Shown here: positions 1 through 10,720 of the stretch, piece by piece | How the letters are laid out: each line of letters opens with the position of its first letter | How positions within the stretch are numbered: position 1 is the first letter of the stretch | NCBI GenBank assembly: GCA_020205615.1 | Contig: CM035165.1 | Location: 32,957,544-33,021,543 of the forward strand | Length of the DNA stretch: 64,000 nucleotides | Source: Panax quinquefolius | Taxonomy: Eukaryota > Streptophyta > Magnoliopsida > Apiales > Araliaceae | Direction: 5' to 3' | Program-made: the position numbers and the translations under genes | Notes under the pieces: generated by a model | What the model saw: only the letters and a program-made list of their open reading frames with translations | The model's database searches: none | What the model was told of the DNA's origin: nothing

Positions 1-72
1 GTACCCTCACCTCTTCAGCATACCAGGTACGTACGTAAATTTTGAGGGCAAAATTCCATAAGGAGAGGAGAT
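1..72 (+). mobile_element. 3' tail of a gypsy pol region with polypurine tract
   Basis: The first 60 bases match the extreme 3' end of the pol reading frame in the other elements here (compare 5650-5726, where the residues Y-P-H-L-F precede the same layout). They are followed by a purine run, AAGGAGAGGAGAT, directly before an LTR start. This is the polypurine tract that primes plus-strand synthesis. The rest of the element lies to the left of the window. Confidence 0.75.
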
Positions 73-465
73 TGTGAGACCCCAGATTTTATGAATAAAT
101 ATTTAATTTTCTCGGAATAAATTTTTTAATATTATGGTGTGCATTTGATATAATATTATAGTTGTGGGTAGTATTTATAAATTTTGCAAAGTATGCAAGT
201 TGTTATATAATATTCGATTGGTCGGGGAATATTCGTTTTATCAGGGAATATTCGTACAACGACACAATCATTGGTGGACCCCGCAATGAAATTATTGTTG
301 GATTAAGAAAACAACAAAAATATTTTATGAAAATAACGGCGGAAATTTTATCATTTTTATTGATATTATTAATGTAATAAAAGCGAAAAAGCTTTTTATA
401 TAAAAAATGAATACTTTTATAAAGTTATTCTATAAATAGAATATATGATATTCTATTATGCATAG
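73..465 (+). mobile_element. Partial 3' LTR, family B (+)
   Basis: Starts TGTGAGACCCC right after the polypurine tract. It aligns with the start of the family B LTR seen reversed at 53806-56003: same GGTGTGxATTTGATATAATxTTATAG stretch, the GGGGAATATTCGT repeats and the TATAAATAGAATATAT block. It stops at 465, where another LTR start (TGTAAGACCCC) begins, so it is truncated or interrupted. There is no coding content. Confidence 0.65.
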
Positions 466-546
466 TGTAAGACCCCAACTTTTATAAATAAAGATTAAAT
501 TTTCTTGAAATATATTTTTGAATATTATGGTGTGGATATGATATAA
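466..546 (+). mobile_element. 5' piece of a family B LTR, interrupted by E1
   Basis: Begins TGTAAGACCCC and runs 81 bases to GATATAA, where E1 is inserted. The sequence resumes after E1 at 8369 with TATAATGTTATAGTTGTGGG. The intact join is visible in the sister LTR at 130-165 (TTGATATAATATTATAG). Confidence 0.8.
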
Positions 547-1746
547 TGTAAGACCCCAACTTTTCAATGAATAAAATTGAATTTCCTCTATTTATTATTG
601 TGAATAATAAGGTGTTAATTTGATATAATACTTTGGTTATGGGTGAAATATGCAAATTTTGCAAAATAAGTAAGTGGTAATAAAATATTCATTGTTGTCG
701 GGAATATTCGTTTGGTGGTGGAATATTCTTTACGTTGGGGAATATTCAATTATGTATTGTGCAAGTTGACCATTTGTGGGCCCCATAACGGATAAGCTGT
801 CGGATGAAGAAAAGCGACAAAGTTTGGGTTGTTATAAATAACGGCGTAGTTATTCTGAATTAACAACTTTGTTGGAATACCCGGTGGTTAAAATACGATG
901 TCTGGCGTGGTTGCACAAAGATGGCACACGGTATTACCTGAGTATTGTTGAATTATTGATCCTTACGTGAAGAAGGCACTACTCAATAATTGTCACGATG
1001 AATTCTTGTTCAATATTTTATTTTATTGATTCAATAATTGCTTGCGTTGATATTTTATATTATTGTTGTTCAATAATTATCAACGCACCGAAGTATCTCC
1101 ATTATCGGATCAATAATTCATATTATTTGAATAATATTATTAGATAGCATTATTGGCAATGTCTAGAAGAGGTTACATCGAGGAGAGGTTTGGTCACCTA
1201 ATTGCGCGCGCATGATGAGAGAAATCCTTATCGGAAAGCCCCTCTTTCTTGGAAGCGACTGGTTGTCATAAATGTAATTACGTAATATTATTTGTGAATA
1301 ATTAATTATTGATTCATATGATAAAGAAATATTTATTTTATGTGGATATAAATGATGGATTTATTTATGTGGTTATTAATGAAGGAATTAATGCCGAGAT
1401 GTTTTATCAGTATTTTGTCGGATTGGAGGTATTTAAAAATCATCCATTTATGGATTTCGGGTATTTTTCTGTTTGGAATTTTGAAAAACTCAAAGCTATA
1501 AAGTTGTAGAGAATTCAATTTCGTGTGGAATGGACATAAAATTCGTATTTTTCTAATAAACGGGCTATTTTCTATGAATTATTAAATTTTCTGATTATTG
1601 TTTAAATGATAAAACATTTTAGAAAATTCTAGAATTGGTTGGTGAGAAATGTGCTCAATTGAATTTCAAATGTGGTGGGTGGCAATAGTAACAGGTAAAG
1701 CCATCAGGTAGCAAATTAGTCTTCTATGGCGTTCCAAGCATTTTCC

Positions 1747-1755
1747 TATAAATAG
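1747..1755 (+). promoter_or_regulatory. TATA box of E1 5' LTR
   Basis: TATAAATAG followed by GG and a pyrimidine-rich CTCTCTCTATA stretch about 55 bases later. The same box occurs at the matching place in the other LTRs (6917-6925, 9468-9476, 44141-44149, 50026-50034, and reversed near 20582, 23818, 36693 and 55202). Transcription would start about 30 bases downstream. Confidence 0.75.
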
Positions 1756-2033
1756 GGTGCTTAGTTAGAATTGAAAATCACACCAGAAACATAAGTTTTC
1801 TCTCTCTATATTATCGGCGTATTCTTGTGAGTATTTTGATACTTTGAGTGTTGCTATACTGTTGCAAGTTCCTTGACACTATATCCAGATATTCGGCCGA
1901 AAGTATTATCTTTTTGAGGTGAGGATGTTATTTTCTTAAGTAAGTGATATTATTTCTTGAATATCATTTTGCTTAGAAATATTGGTTGGAAATTTTATCA
2001 AATTTGGAACTTTTCATGGGATTTACTTATTCA

Positions 2034-2225
2034 TGAGTTACTATTCATGAGTTACTATTCACGAGTTACTATTCATGAGTTACTATTCACGAATACTATT
2101 CACGAAGTATGATGATTTTTCTTGTGGAATTTCTATCTTTTGGTGTCGGATTACTATTCACGTATCTGGCACTATTCACGTATATCGGGTACTATTCACG
2201 AATCGACCTATTCACCAAAAAATGA
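2034..2225 (+). repeat. 14-bp minisatellite GAGTTACTATTCAY
   Basis: Tandem copies of GAGTTACTATTCA plus T or C alternate here, then looser CACTATTCACGTAT-type copies follow to 2225. The same array is at the same relative place in the other family A and C LTRs: 7199-7375, 12050-12120 (-), 17005-17080 (-), 20140-20310 (-), 23325-23550 (-), 30470-30650 (-), 33110-33185 (-), 44390-44575 and 50310-50465. Family B LTRs carry a different array there. Confidence 0.85.
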
Positions 2226-2439
2226 AATTTTCTTCTTTTTATCCAAGGTGTCTATTATGGTTACTATCTTTGATTGTATCCATGTTTTGATCTTTATTCT
2301 TGAATTTTGCTTCAAAATTGGTTATTATGAAGTATTATTGATCTTGGATAAACCGTATGTCTGAATCCTTAATATTTGTTATTTTGTTTCACTTGGATTC
2401 GTTTTTTTTAAAATATTTTTCATCATCCTCGGTCCTAAA

Positions 2440-2620
2440 TGATGATATTCTTGAATATCTTTGGCACATAGTGCAAAAGATGAATGATTAACTGATGAAT
2501 ATCTTTGGCTAATGAATATCTTTATCTTTGGCCGTAGTGCGAAGATGAGCAGTGTTGAGATGAACATGACCCATTTGGTGATACTGAATGAATATCTTTG
2601 GCCCGTGATGCAAAGATGAA
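2440..2620 (+). repeat. Hairpin-module tandem repeats in E1 5' LTR
   Basis: Repeated units of the type AATATCTTTGGCCCGTAGTG-CAAAGATGAA, in which ATCTTTG pairs with CAAAGAT around a loop of about 10 bases. Units here are partly decayed. The 3' LTR copy at 7624-7803 is cleaner. Confidence 0.8.
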
Positions 2621-3192
2621 TATTTGATTAAAGATGTGTATTGATTGATGTTCTGAGGATAAAATATTGATGATGGACTTTTAAATTCATAGAAGATAGT
2701 AAAATTCTTTCTCTACTTGACTCTTCTAATGGATTGCTTATTCAAATTGCAGATTGTTGATCTAAAACTTGTTGTCTATTATATTTTATCGAGTTATTCC
2801 TGTTGAAGACTAACGATAATTTGTTGTATATTATCTTAGTCATAATATTTTCTTCTTGGGCTAGTTGAGCTCACCCTTTCTTTCACTTCCATTCTCTTGA
2901 GAAATGAGAATATAGGCCGGGACTAGTCGGGGAATGGATTGATGGTCCGGATGGTTGTATTAGTAGTCCTCACTATTACGTGAAATAAGCGTATCAATAA
3001 TTGTAATGAGGACCCCTTTTGAGTTTTTATCTTCATCATTAGACAATAGTTGTATTTAAACTCACGATATATGTGTTATCGTATTTTGCACTACAATTGT
3101 ATTCTTGAAGTTGTATTTATTTTTTTGTACCATGTATTTTGGCGACTTTCGAAATGGGTTGGATGGAATGGACCTATTTTGGGGTTGTCACA

Positions 3193-3212
3193 GTTAGTAT
3201 CAAAGCTTAGAG
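3193..3212 (+). other. Primer binding site of E1
   Basis: Immediately after the 5' LTR: GTTAGTATCAAAGCTTAG. It resembles the TGGTATCAGAGC site complementary to the 3' end of plant initiator tRNA-Met, with a few mismatches. The E2 site (15336-15354, minus) keeps TTTGGTATCGAGC. Confidence 0.75.
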
Positions 3213-3379
3213 ATATGATCCCTGGCTAAGATGTGAGACTAGAACTAGGAGGGGAGAGATGGGAAATTCCTTCGCTAGTATGACCTACCTAAGTTTGTTT
3301 GGTATTTATTGGGTCGGTCAGAGTATAGGGATAATATGTGACATGTCAATTAACCCTTGTTTTGTTGCAGTGTTTGAAA

Positions 3380-4620
3380 ATGGCATCTAAAAATGTTGTG
3401 ATAAACAATGAAGTATATGAGACCGTTGAGTCACCAACGATCAATACCTAGGATAATGTGCATCAGGATGACAATAATCCTCAGGTGAACAACGGCACCA
3501 ACCAAATGAAGAACGGCGGTACGTTTAGGAGCTTTTTAGAATTCATGCAACACCAAATGAGAGAGACTCCTGTTCATAATGTAGGTGGAAATAATGGCAA
3601 CCCATGGTTGGTCACCGCTAAGCAGTTCAAGGAGCTGGGACCACCGAAGTTTTTGGGAAAGTCAGAACCACTTACGGCAGAGACGTGGATAAAGCAGATC
3701 ACCAAGATATTTGATGTCTTGGGATGTTCCGTGGAGCAAAAGGTTCCCTTTGCCACCTTTATGTTGCGAGGAGAGGCAGATTACTGGTGGGAATCTGTAA
3801 AGCGTACTCAATCTGCCGCATTGAAGATGTCTTGGGAGAAGTTCCAAGAATTGTTCAACGACAAGTACTTTCCCGAAAGTATTCGTCACATGAAAGAGGT
3901 TGAGTTCATCAAGTTGGAGCAAAACAATATGAATGTGTCGCAGTACGAAGCTAAGTTTGCGGAGTTATCCCGATTTGCATCCCATTTGGTTGATAATGAG
4001 GAACGAATGACACGAATGTTTCTGCGAGGTTTGAAACCCGAAATACGTCAATTCCTCATTTCTCACAAACTTTGTTTATATTCAGATGTTGTGAATAGGG
4101 CTCAGTTAGTGGAGCGTGATAATGAGCCCGACCAATAGAAAGGATAACGAAACAACAACACGATAATAATCGTCGTCAAAGACAACGGTCGTCCAGAACA
4201 ATGATAACCATCGTGGAAGAAATTATCATGCGAGAAATGGTAACCACTTGATGGTAATCATGGCGAATAATAGAAGAAATGATTCAAGTGGAAATTTCAA
4301 GAAGAAGAAGATTTAACGATAACGGGAAGGCGTCGAAGCAACACCAACACCAAACAACAAATTCTAGGGGAGGAGAACGGCCCGCCGGTTAGATCTTCTA
4401 CAGATGCGGAGAGGAGGGACATATAAGTCCAAACTGTTCCACGACTTTCCAAGATATGTTTTAATTGTGGAAAAGATGGTCACATAGCTCGATTTTGTCT
4501 GTAATGAAATCAAGTCCGATTGGGGCGGTGGCACCAAAAGGTGGATACTGGACAAAACAAAGTCGGTGGTTTCGGGAAGAGCGTTTTTGTGACTTCTCAA
4601 AGAAGCGAGTAACTTAACGA
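3380..4620 (+). pseudogene. gag: E1 gag (capsid-nucleocapsid), frameshifted
   Basis: The ATG at 3380 follows a splice-acceptor-like TTTTGTTGCAG and a conserved TTTGAAAATGG context. An in-frame TAG falls early (about 3450). A clean frame of 226 codons then runs 3458-4138 and carries the retrotransposon gag domain: a central stretch with TWIKQITKIFDVLGC, the ADYWW motif, FNDKYFPESIRHMKEVEF, and a basic C-terminal part. Beyond 4138 the frame breaks. The zinc-knuckle region is visible as CYNCGKDGHIARFC-like remnants in other frames at about 4395-4505, where the first knuckle is degraded. In the family this protein packages RNA into the virus-like particle; this copy is dead past the capsid domain. 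Confidence 0.88.
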
Positions 4621-5712
4621 CGAAGTTAGCAGGTTAGTTAATTATAAATTCTTGTGAAATCTATACCTTATTAGAATCTGGGTTCTACCCATTATTTTAT
4701 CTCTCTTGCTTGTGCTCAATGTTTAAATTTAACTCTAGAGAAGTTAAACTTTGACTTATCGATTGAAACTTCATTAGTAGAAACCTTCATTTCATGTGTT
4801 ATCCAAGTCTTGGATGAGAGTCACAGTTTTTAAATGATATTTCTATTGTTAATAAATCTCCTGACGTATTCTCGAAGGACTTCTTAGCCTACCCCTAGAG
4901 TGTGAAATCGAATTTTGTATTGACCCCAGTACAAAACCCATTTCTAAAACCCTTAAATATTTCTTCAACCAAAACGAATGTATAATGCGCCAAAGATGTT
5001 GGCTCGAGCTGTTGAAGATTACGATCGTACCATTCAATACCATCGTGGGAAAACGAAAGTGGTAGCTGACGCGTTGAGTAGAAGATCGTATGCGTTTATA
5101 AGTGCGATGTTGTTAACACAAAAATCTATTTTATATGACTTACAAATGATGAAGATAGAGTTAAAGACTCTAGGGACCCACGTGAAGATAACGAATATAC
5201 GATTAAAATAGACTTTAATCGATAAAGTTAAAACCGCTCAAGCTACACACTGGAGCTGATGAATATAAAGAAGAAGGTGCAAGAATGCGTTATTCTAGAA
5301 GTAAGAGTCGATGAAGAGAAGAAAGCTCAAGCCTTCGATTTATTTGAAATCCTCAATCAAGTAGGAACTGTGGCTTTATAGACTCGCCTTAACGCTAAGT
5401 ATATGTCGGCGTGTTTATAACGTTTTCACGTATCGATGTTAGGTAAATATGTGGACGACCCCAAACCACATTATTGCGTTAGAACCCGGACGAGATAGCC
5501 AAGATTTAACGTCACGAGGAGGTACTGTCAAGATCTTGGATAGGAAAGAGCATGTCCTATGCACGAAGGTTATACCACAAGTTAAGGTTTTGTGGAGAAA
5601 CCATGCTATTGAAGAAATGATCAGGGAGTTGGAATCAAAAATGAAAGCGAGGTATCCTCACCTTTTCAATACACCAGATATCGTCGTCAATTTTTTCGAG
5701 GACGAAATTTCA
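4621..5712 (+). pseudogene. pol: E1 pol remnants (protease, RNase H end, chromodomain tail)
   Basis: Pieces only. Protease at about 4640-4790 has the active-site D-T-G replaced by E-S-G. A short pre-RT piece lies at 4850-4950. An RNase H/connection piece at 4978-5211 carries DYDRTIQYHRGKTKVVADAL. An integrase zinc-region scrap follows at 5215-5310. The chromodomain-like integrase tail (5449-5715) has ILDRKEHVL, VLWRNHA and ARYPHLF. RT catalytic motifs and the integrase DDE core are absent. A 40-base segment at about 4793-4832 is foreign to pol and matches family C LTR sequence (see findings). Confidence 0.85.
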
Positions 5713-5726
5713 TAAGGAGGGGAGGT
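5713..5726 (+). other. Polypurine tract of E1
   Basis: ATAAGGAGGGGAGG directly before the 3' LTR start. The same tract precedes every 3' LTR here (61-72, 48648-48663; reversed at 14245-14258, 21930-21943 and 37627-37640). Confidence 0.85.
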
Positions 5727-8368
5727 TGTAAGACCCCAACTTTTTAATGAATAAAATCAAATTTCCTCTATTTATTATTGTGAATAATAAGGTGTTAATT
5801 TGATATAATACTTTGGTTATGGGTGAAATGTGCAAATTTTGCAAAATAAGCAAGTGGTAATAAAATATTCATTGTGTATTAGGGAATATTCGTTTGGTCG
5901 TGGAATATTCTTTACGTCGGGGAATATTAAATGCGGCGAAGCCTATGACCATTTGTGGGCCCCATAACGGATAAGCGTCGGATGAAGAAAATGACAAAGT
6001 TTGGGTTGTTATAAATAACAGGCGTAGTTATTCTGAATTAACATTTGTTGGAATACCCGGTGGTTAAAATACGATGTCTGGCGTGGTTGCATAAGTAGCA
6101 CACGGTATTGCTGCATGATTGTTGAATTATTGATCCTTACGTAAGAAGACACTACTCAATAATTGTCACAATAATTCTTTATTTAATATTTTATTTTATT
6201 GATTCAATAATTTACTGCGTTGATATTTTATATTATTGTTGTTCAATAATTATCACTTTTTTGATATCTCCATTATCGGATCAATAATTCATATTATTTG
6301 AATAATATTATTAGATAGCATTATTGGCAATGTCTAGAAAGTTACATCGAGGAGAGGTTTGGTCACCTAATTGCGTGCCAATGAGGAGAAATCCTTATCG
6401 GAAAGCCCCTCTTTCACAGGAACGACTGGTTTGTCATAAATGTGATTACGTAATATTATTTGTGAATAATTAATTATTGATTCATATGATAAAGAAATAT
6501 TTATTTTATGTGGATATAAATGATGGATTTATTTATGTGGTTATTAATGAAGGAATTAATGCCGAGATGTTTTATCAGTATTTTTGTCGGATTGGAGGTA
6601 TTTAAAAATCATCCGTTTGTGGATTTTGGGTATTTTTTTGTTTGGAATTTGGAAAAACTCAAAGCTACAAAGTTGTAGAGAATTCGATTTAAATGTGGAA
6701 TGGACATAAAATTAGATTTTTACGATAAAGCGGACTATTTTCTATGAATTATTAAAGTTTACGATTATTGTTTAAATGATAAAACATTTTGGAAAATTCT
6801 AGAATTGGTTGGTGAAAATGTGCTCAATTGAATTTCAAATGTGGTGGGTGGCAATAGTAATAGTGTAAAATCCATCGGTGGCGAGTTAGTCTTCTATGGC
6901 GTTCTAAGCATTTTCTTATAAATAGGGTGCTTAGTTAGAATTGAAAATCACACCAGAAATATAAGTTTTCTCTCTTTCTCTCTCTATATTATCGAGCGCA
7001 TTCTTGTGAGTATTTTGATACTTTGAGTGTTGCTTTATCTGGTGCAAGTTCCTTGACACTATATCCGATATTCCAACCCGGATATTATCTTTTTGAGGTA
7101 AGGGATGTTATTTTCTTAAGTAAGTGATATTATTTCTTGATATCATTATGTTTGAAAATTGGTTGGAACTTTTATCAAATTTGGAACTTTTCATGTCGGA
7201 GTTACTATTCATGAGTTACTATTCACGAGTTACTATTCATGAGTTACTATTCTTTATTCACGAGTACTATTCACGAAGCATGATGATTTTTCTGTGGAAT
7301 TTCTATCTTTTGGTGTCGAGATTTACTATTCACGTGTCTGGCACTTTATTCACGTATCTGACACTATTCACGAATCATTCATTCATAGAAAATAAAATTT
7401 TCTTCTTTTTATCCAAGGTGTCTATTATGGTTAATATCTTTGATTATATCCATGTTTTGATCTTTATTTTTGAATTTTGCTTTAAAATTGGTTATTATGA
7501 AGTATTATTGATCTTGGATAAACTATAATAAGAATCCTTAATATTTGTTATTTTATTTCACTGGATTCGTTCCTTTAAAATATTTTTTATCATCCTCAGT
7601 CCTAAATGATGATATTACTAAATATCTTTGGCCTGTATTGCAAAGATGAATGATTAACTGATGAATATCTTTGGCCTGTAGTGCAAAGATGAATGATTAC
7701 CTAATGAATATCTTTGGCCCGTAGTGCAAAGATGAACAGGTGTTGAGATGAACATGACCAACTGGTGATACAAATGAATATCTTTGGCCCGCAGTGGAAA
7801 GATGAATATTTGATTAAAGATGTGTATTGATTGATGTTACAGGGATAAAATATTGATGATGGACTTTTAAATTCATAGAAGATAGTAGAATTCTTTCTCT
7901 ACTTGACTCTTCTAATGGATTGTTTATTCCGCTGCAGTTGTTGATCTAAAACTTGTTGTCTATTATATTTTATCAGATTATTCCCTGTTGAAGACTAACG
8001 ATAATTTATTGTATATTATCTTAGTCATAATATTTTCTTACTAGGCTAGTTGAGCTCACCATTTCTTTCACTGTTTTCTTCACGAAATGAGAATATAGCT
8101 GGGACTAGTCAGGGAATGGATTGACGGTCCAGATGGTTGTATTAGTAGTCCTCACTATTCTGTGAAATAGCGTATCAATAATTGTAATGAGGACCCCTTT
8201 TGAGTTTTTATACTGTCTATTAAACAATAGTTGTATTTAAACTCACAGTATATGTGTTGTCGTATTTTGCACGACAATTGTATTACTGAAGTTGTATTTG
8301 TTTTTGTACCATGTATTTGGCGACTCAGAATGAGTTGGATGGAATAGACCTATTTTGGGGTTGTCACA
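5727..8368 (+). repeat. E1 3' LTR
   Basis: Direct copy of 547-3192. TATA at 6917-6925, donor-like GAG|GTAAGGGATG at 7095-7106, minisatellite 7199-7375. Four hairpin modules lie at 7624-7803; the first three have a perfect 7-bp stem and the fourth has one changed base. Ends GGGGTTGTCACA followed by TSD TATAA. Confidence 0.92.
7624..7803 (+). repeat. Hairpin-module array (4 units), E1 3' LTR
   Basis: Stems and loops: ATCTTTG 7624-7630 with CAAAGAT 7641-7647; 7667-7673 with 7684-7690; 7710-7716 with 7727-7733; and a fourth at 7780-7803 (GAAAGAT on the right arm). Loops are GCCTGTATTG, GCCTGTAGTG, GCCCGTAGTG and GCCCGCAGTG. Spacers between units vary in length and sequence while stem and loop are kept. 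Confidence 0.85.
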
Positions 8369-10720
8369 TATAATGTTATAGTTGTGGGTATTATTTGCAA
8401 ATTTTGCAAAGTAAGCAAGTGGTTATATAATATTCGATTGGTCGGGAAATATTCGTTTTAAAAGGGAATATTAAATGACGACACAATCATTAATGGACCC
8501 CACAAAAGGAAGTATTATGTCGTAGTAAAGAAAACGATGAATTATCTTTTATAAGAATAACTACGAAAAGTGTTACTGTTAAAACCGCTTGAACTACCCG
8601 GTAGTAAAAGTACGATGTCTGGCGTGGTTGCGTAGTAGCACACGGTATTGGTTATTGATGCTTATGTGAAAATTCACTCGGTTATACTCAATTATTACTC
8701 ACGATGGTGTTTGCATCATATCTCTCATATTATTGATTCAATTATTGTCACAAAGATTATCATCTGCATAATATTTTATTATTAAATCAATAATTGAGAC
8801 AACAAAGTTATTCATATTATTATTTACAATATTGACAATGTCTAGAAGTTACATCGGGGAGAGGTTTGGTCACTAATCGCCGCTACCAATAAGGAGAAAT
8901 CCTTATCGGAAGCCCCTCTTTCACAGGAGCGACACAGTTGTTAAATATTATGAGTTATAATATTAATGATGAATAAGTTCGTATTGATTAAAGATGAATT
9001 TGATAATTCCATTGTGTTGGGATTATTAGTGTTAGTGGAAATCGACATCTATTCCGATGATAATTGATGTCTGGGGGTTATATTGATAAATCGGGTAATT
9101 TATCGGATAAATGAGCAATTAATTGCTACAAGTTCACATGCTTATATAACTATTTGTTCACATGTGTGTACTATTGAATCACATTCATGTACTATTAGGA
9201 GAGTTGGTGCAAGATTGATAATACTTGCATGACTAAGTTAAAAATGGAGGTATAGATGGAGGTACTATACTGAAATTCGTATTTTTTACATGATTATACT
9301 ATTAATTCACATGATTGAACTATTGATTCACATTATTTACTATTAGGGGAGTTAGTGCAAGTTTGATAATACTTGCAAGACTAAATTAAAAATAAAGAAA
9401 AAAAGGAAGGTATTATACTGTAATATTCTGAACCCCAAAACGTGCAATTATCGAAACTATATTTTCCTATAAATAGAAGCTCATTTCTTCATTATTCTTC
9501 ACCAATTCACTCAAGCTATAGAGCATTTATTATAGAGAGAAAGTATAGAGAGAAAGAAGAAGAGAAATATGTTACCTCACTACACTAGTATCCAGTTTCT
9601 TTCTAAGGTAAGGGGTATTATTTCTTTTGTATTCATGAAGAGAACTTACATTATTCCATTCTTTATTATTACATTGGAATAACTTTTAGATCACGCTGCT
9701 AACCTATACTTGGTGAAATTCTTACATTATTCCATTCTTTATCATTATGTTGGAATAACTTTCTATGAGAAGTACTGCATACATGGTGAAATTCTTACAT
9801 TATTCCATTCTTTATTATTACTGTTGGAACATCCTCGTCTGCATGCGTTTCGCATGACTGAGTTCCGCTTCTTTATTATTCTGTTGAAACATCACATGCA
9901 TGCGGTTTCTGCATGACTTGGTTCCGTTATTTATTATTCATTGGAATAACTTTGCATGCGCATATTATCGCATGCTCGTGATTTCTTTTGTTATTCCATT
10001 CGTTATTATACTCAGTTGGTTAAAGTTTTGACTTCTATACTCCATGAAATTAGTGGAATATCATTGATATTTGCGCTTCATCCAGTATCTTTTTATGGAA
10101 ATATTCTTCTGAGCATTCTTGAATTTTACTCCATAAAGAAGTATTATGTTGACAATTTGGACGTTATTAATTTCTGGATAAAATAATTCTTGAAGTTGTT
10201 TTATTGAATTCTTATATCATTGTCATCATCCTCATGTTCATATTTTTTTGAAAGTTATCTGTGGCTTCATAATGCATAGATGGACTTGGTATGATTATGA
10301 CCGAGGATTATTCTTGTTATAATCATGACTGTAATATTACAAATGATGTGGTAAAAGTCCTCATTGGCCCGCAGTGCATTGATGGACAGTTGTTGGCATG
10401 ATCATGACCATTGATGAATACACGAATATCCTTGGCCCGTAGAGCATGGATAATTTGTGGTCGTGATACTAATGAATATCCTTGGTCGTAGTGCAGGGAT
10501 GATGTGATTTATTTATTAAGCTGAGTCTCAACGATAAAAGTGATGAAAAACCTTTTAAATCATAAAAAATAGTAGATTTTATTCTTTACTTGACTCTTCT
10601 AATGGATTGCTTGTTCCACTGCAGTTAAACTTGATGTTTGTTATATTTTATCAGTTTAACACTGTTGAAGGCTAATGATAAATTATTCTGCATTATCTTA
10701 GTCATAATATTTCTTACTGC
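8369..10720 (+). mobile_element. Family B LTR (+), remainder after E1 insertion
   Basis: Continues the LTR started at 466. TATA at 9468-9476, followed by a CT-rich leader and a donor-like CTAAG|GTAAGG near 9606. Then come tandem 60-90 bp units with ATTCCA...TGGAAT inverted repeats (9640-10010), and hairpin modules with altered stems (10257-10500). It breaks off at 10720 inside CTTACTG, just before the usual GGCTAGTTGAGCTCACC, and abuts a minus-strand LTR. Confidence 0.8.
9640..10010 (+). repeat. Family B leader tandem repeats with inverted arms
   Basis: Repeated blocks of the form TTATTCCATTCTTTATTATT...TTGGAATAAC, in which ATTCCA pairs with TGGAAT, alternating with GCATGCG...CGCATG inverted repeats. 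Reversed copies are at 36240-36530 and 54560-55010 in the other family B LTRs. They sit where families A and C have the CTATTCA minisatellite. Confidence 0.75.

Larger units (their letters stand above)
547..3192 (+). repeat. E1 5' LTR
   Basis: Starts TGTAAGACCCCAAC and ends GGGGTTGTCACA. Landmarks in order: a U3 block with TGTGGGCCCCATAACGG (about 775-792), CAATAATTG motifs (984-992 and 1032-1040), the shared box GGCAATGTCTAGAAGA (about 1154), a TATA box (1747-1755), a putative splice donor (1919), a 14-bp minisatellite (2034-2110), and hairpin repeats (2440-2620). It matches 5727-8368 over its length with scattered substitutions and indels, so the insertion is not recent. Confidence 0.92.
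547..8368 (+). mobile_element. E1: Ty3/gypsy chromovirus-like LTR retrotransposon, deleted, family A
   Basis: Complete by structure: two direct LTRs of 2646 and 2642 bp (TG...CA), a primer binding site, gag, pol remnants and a polypurine tract, flanked by the 5-bp target duplication TATAA (542-546 and 8369-8373). The internal region is only about 2.5 kb. Most of protease, RT, RNase H and integrase core is missing, so it cannot be autonomous. The chromodomain-like pol tail and gag type place it with the plant chromoviruses (Tekay/Del-like); this clade call is by eye. It sits inside a family B LTR. Confidence 0.92.

Noticed and set aside
162..377. 71-codon frame, repeated reversed at 52124-52378
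   Set aside because: Falls in U3 of family B LTRs; no start context, and the similarity is just LTR homology.
3193..3212. tRNA gene at the primer binding sites
   Set aside because: Only the 3' complement of a tRNA is present; no cloverleaf, A box or B box around it.
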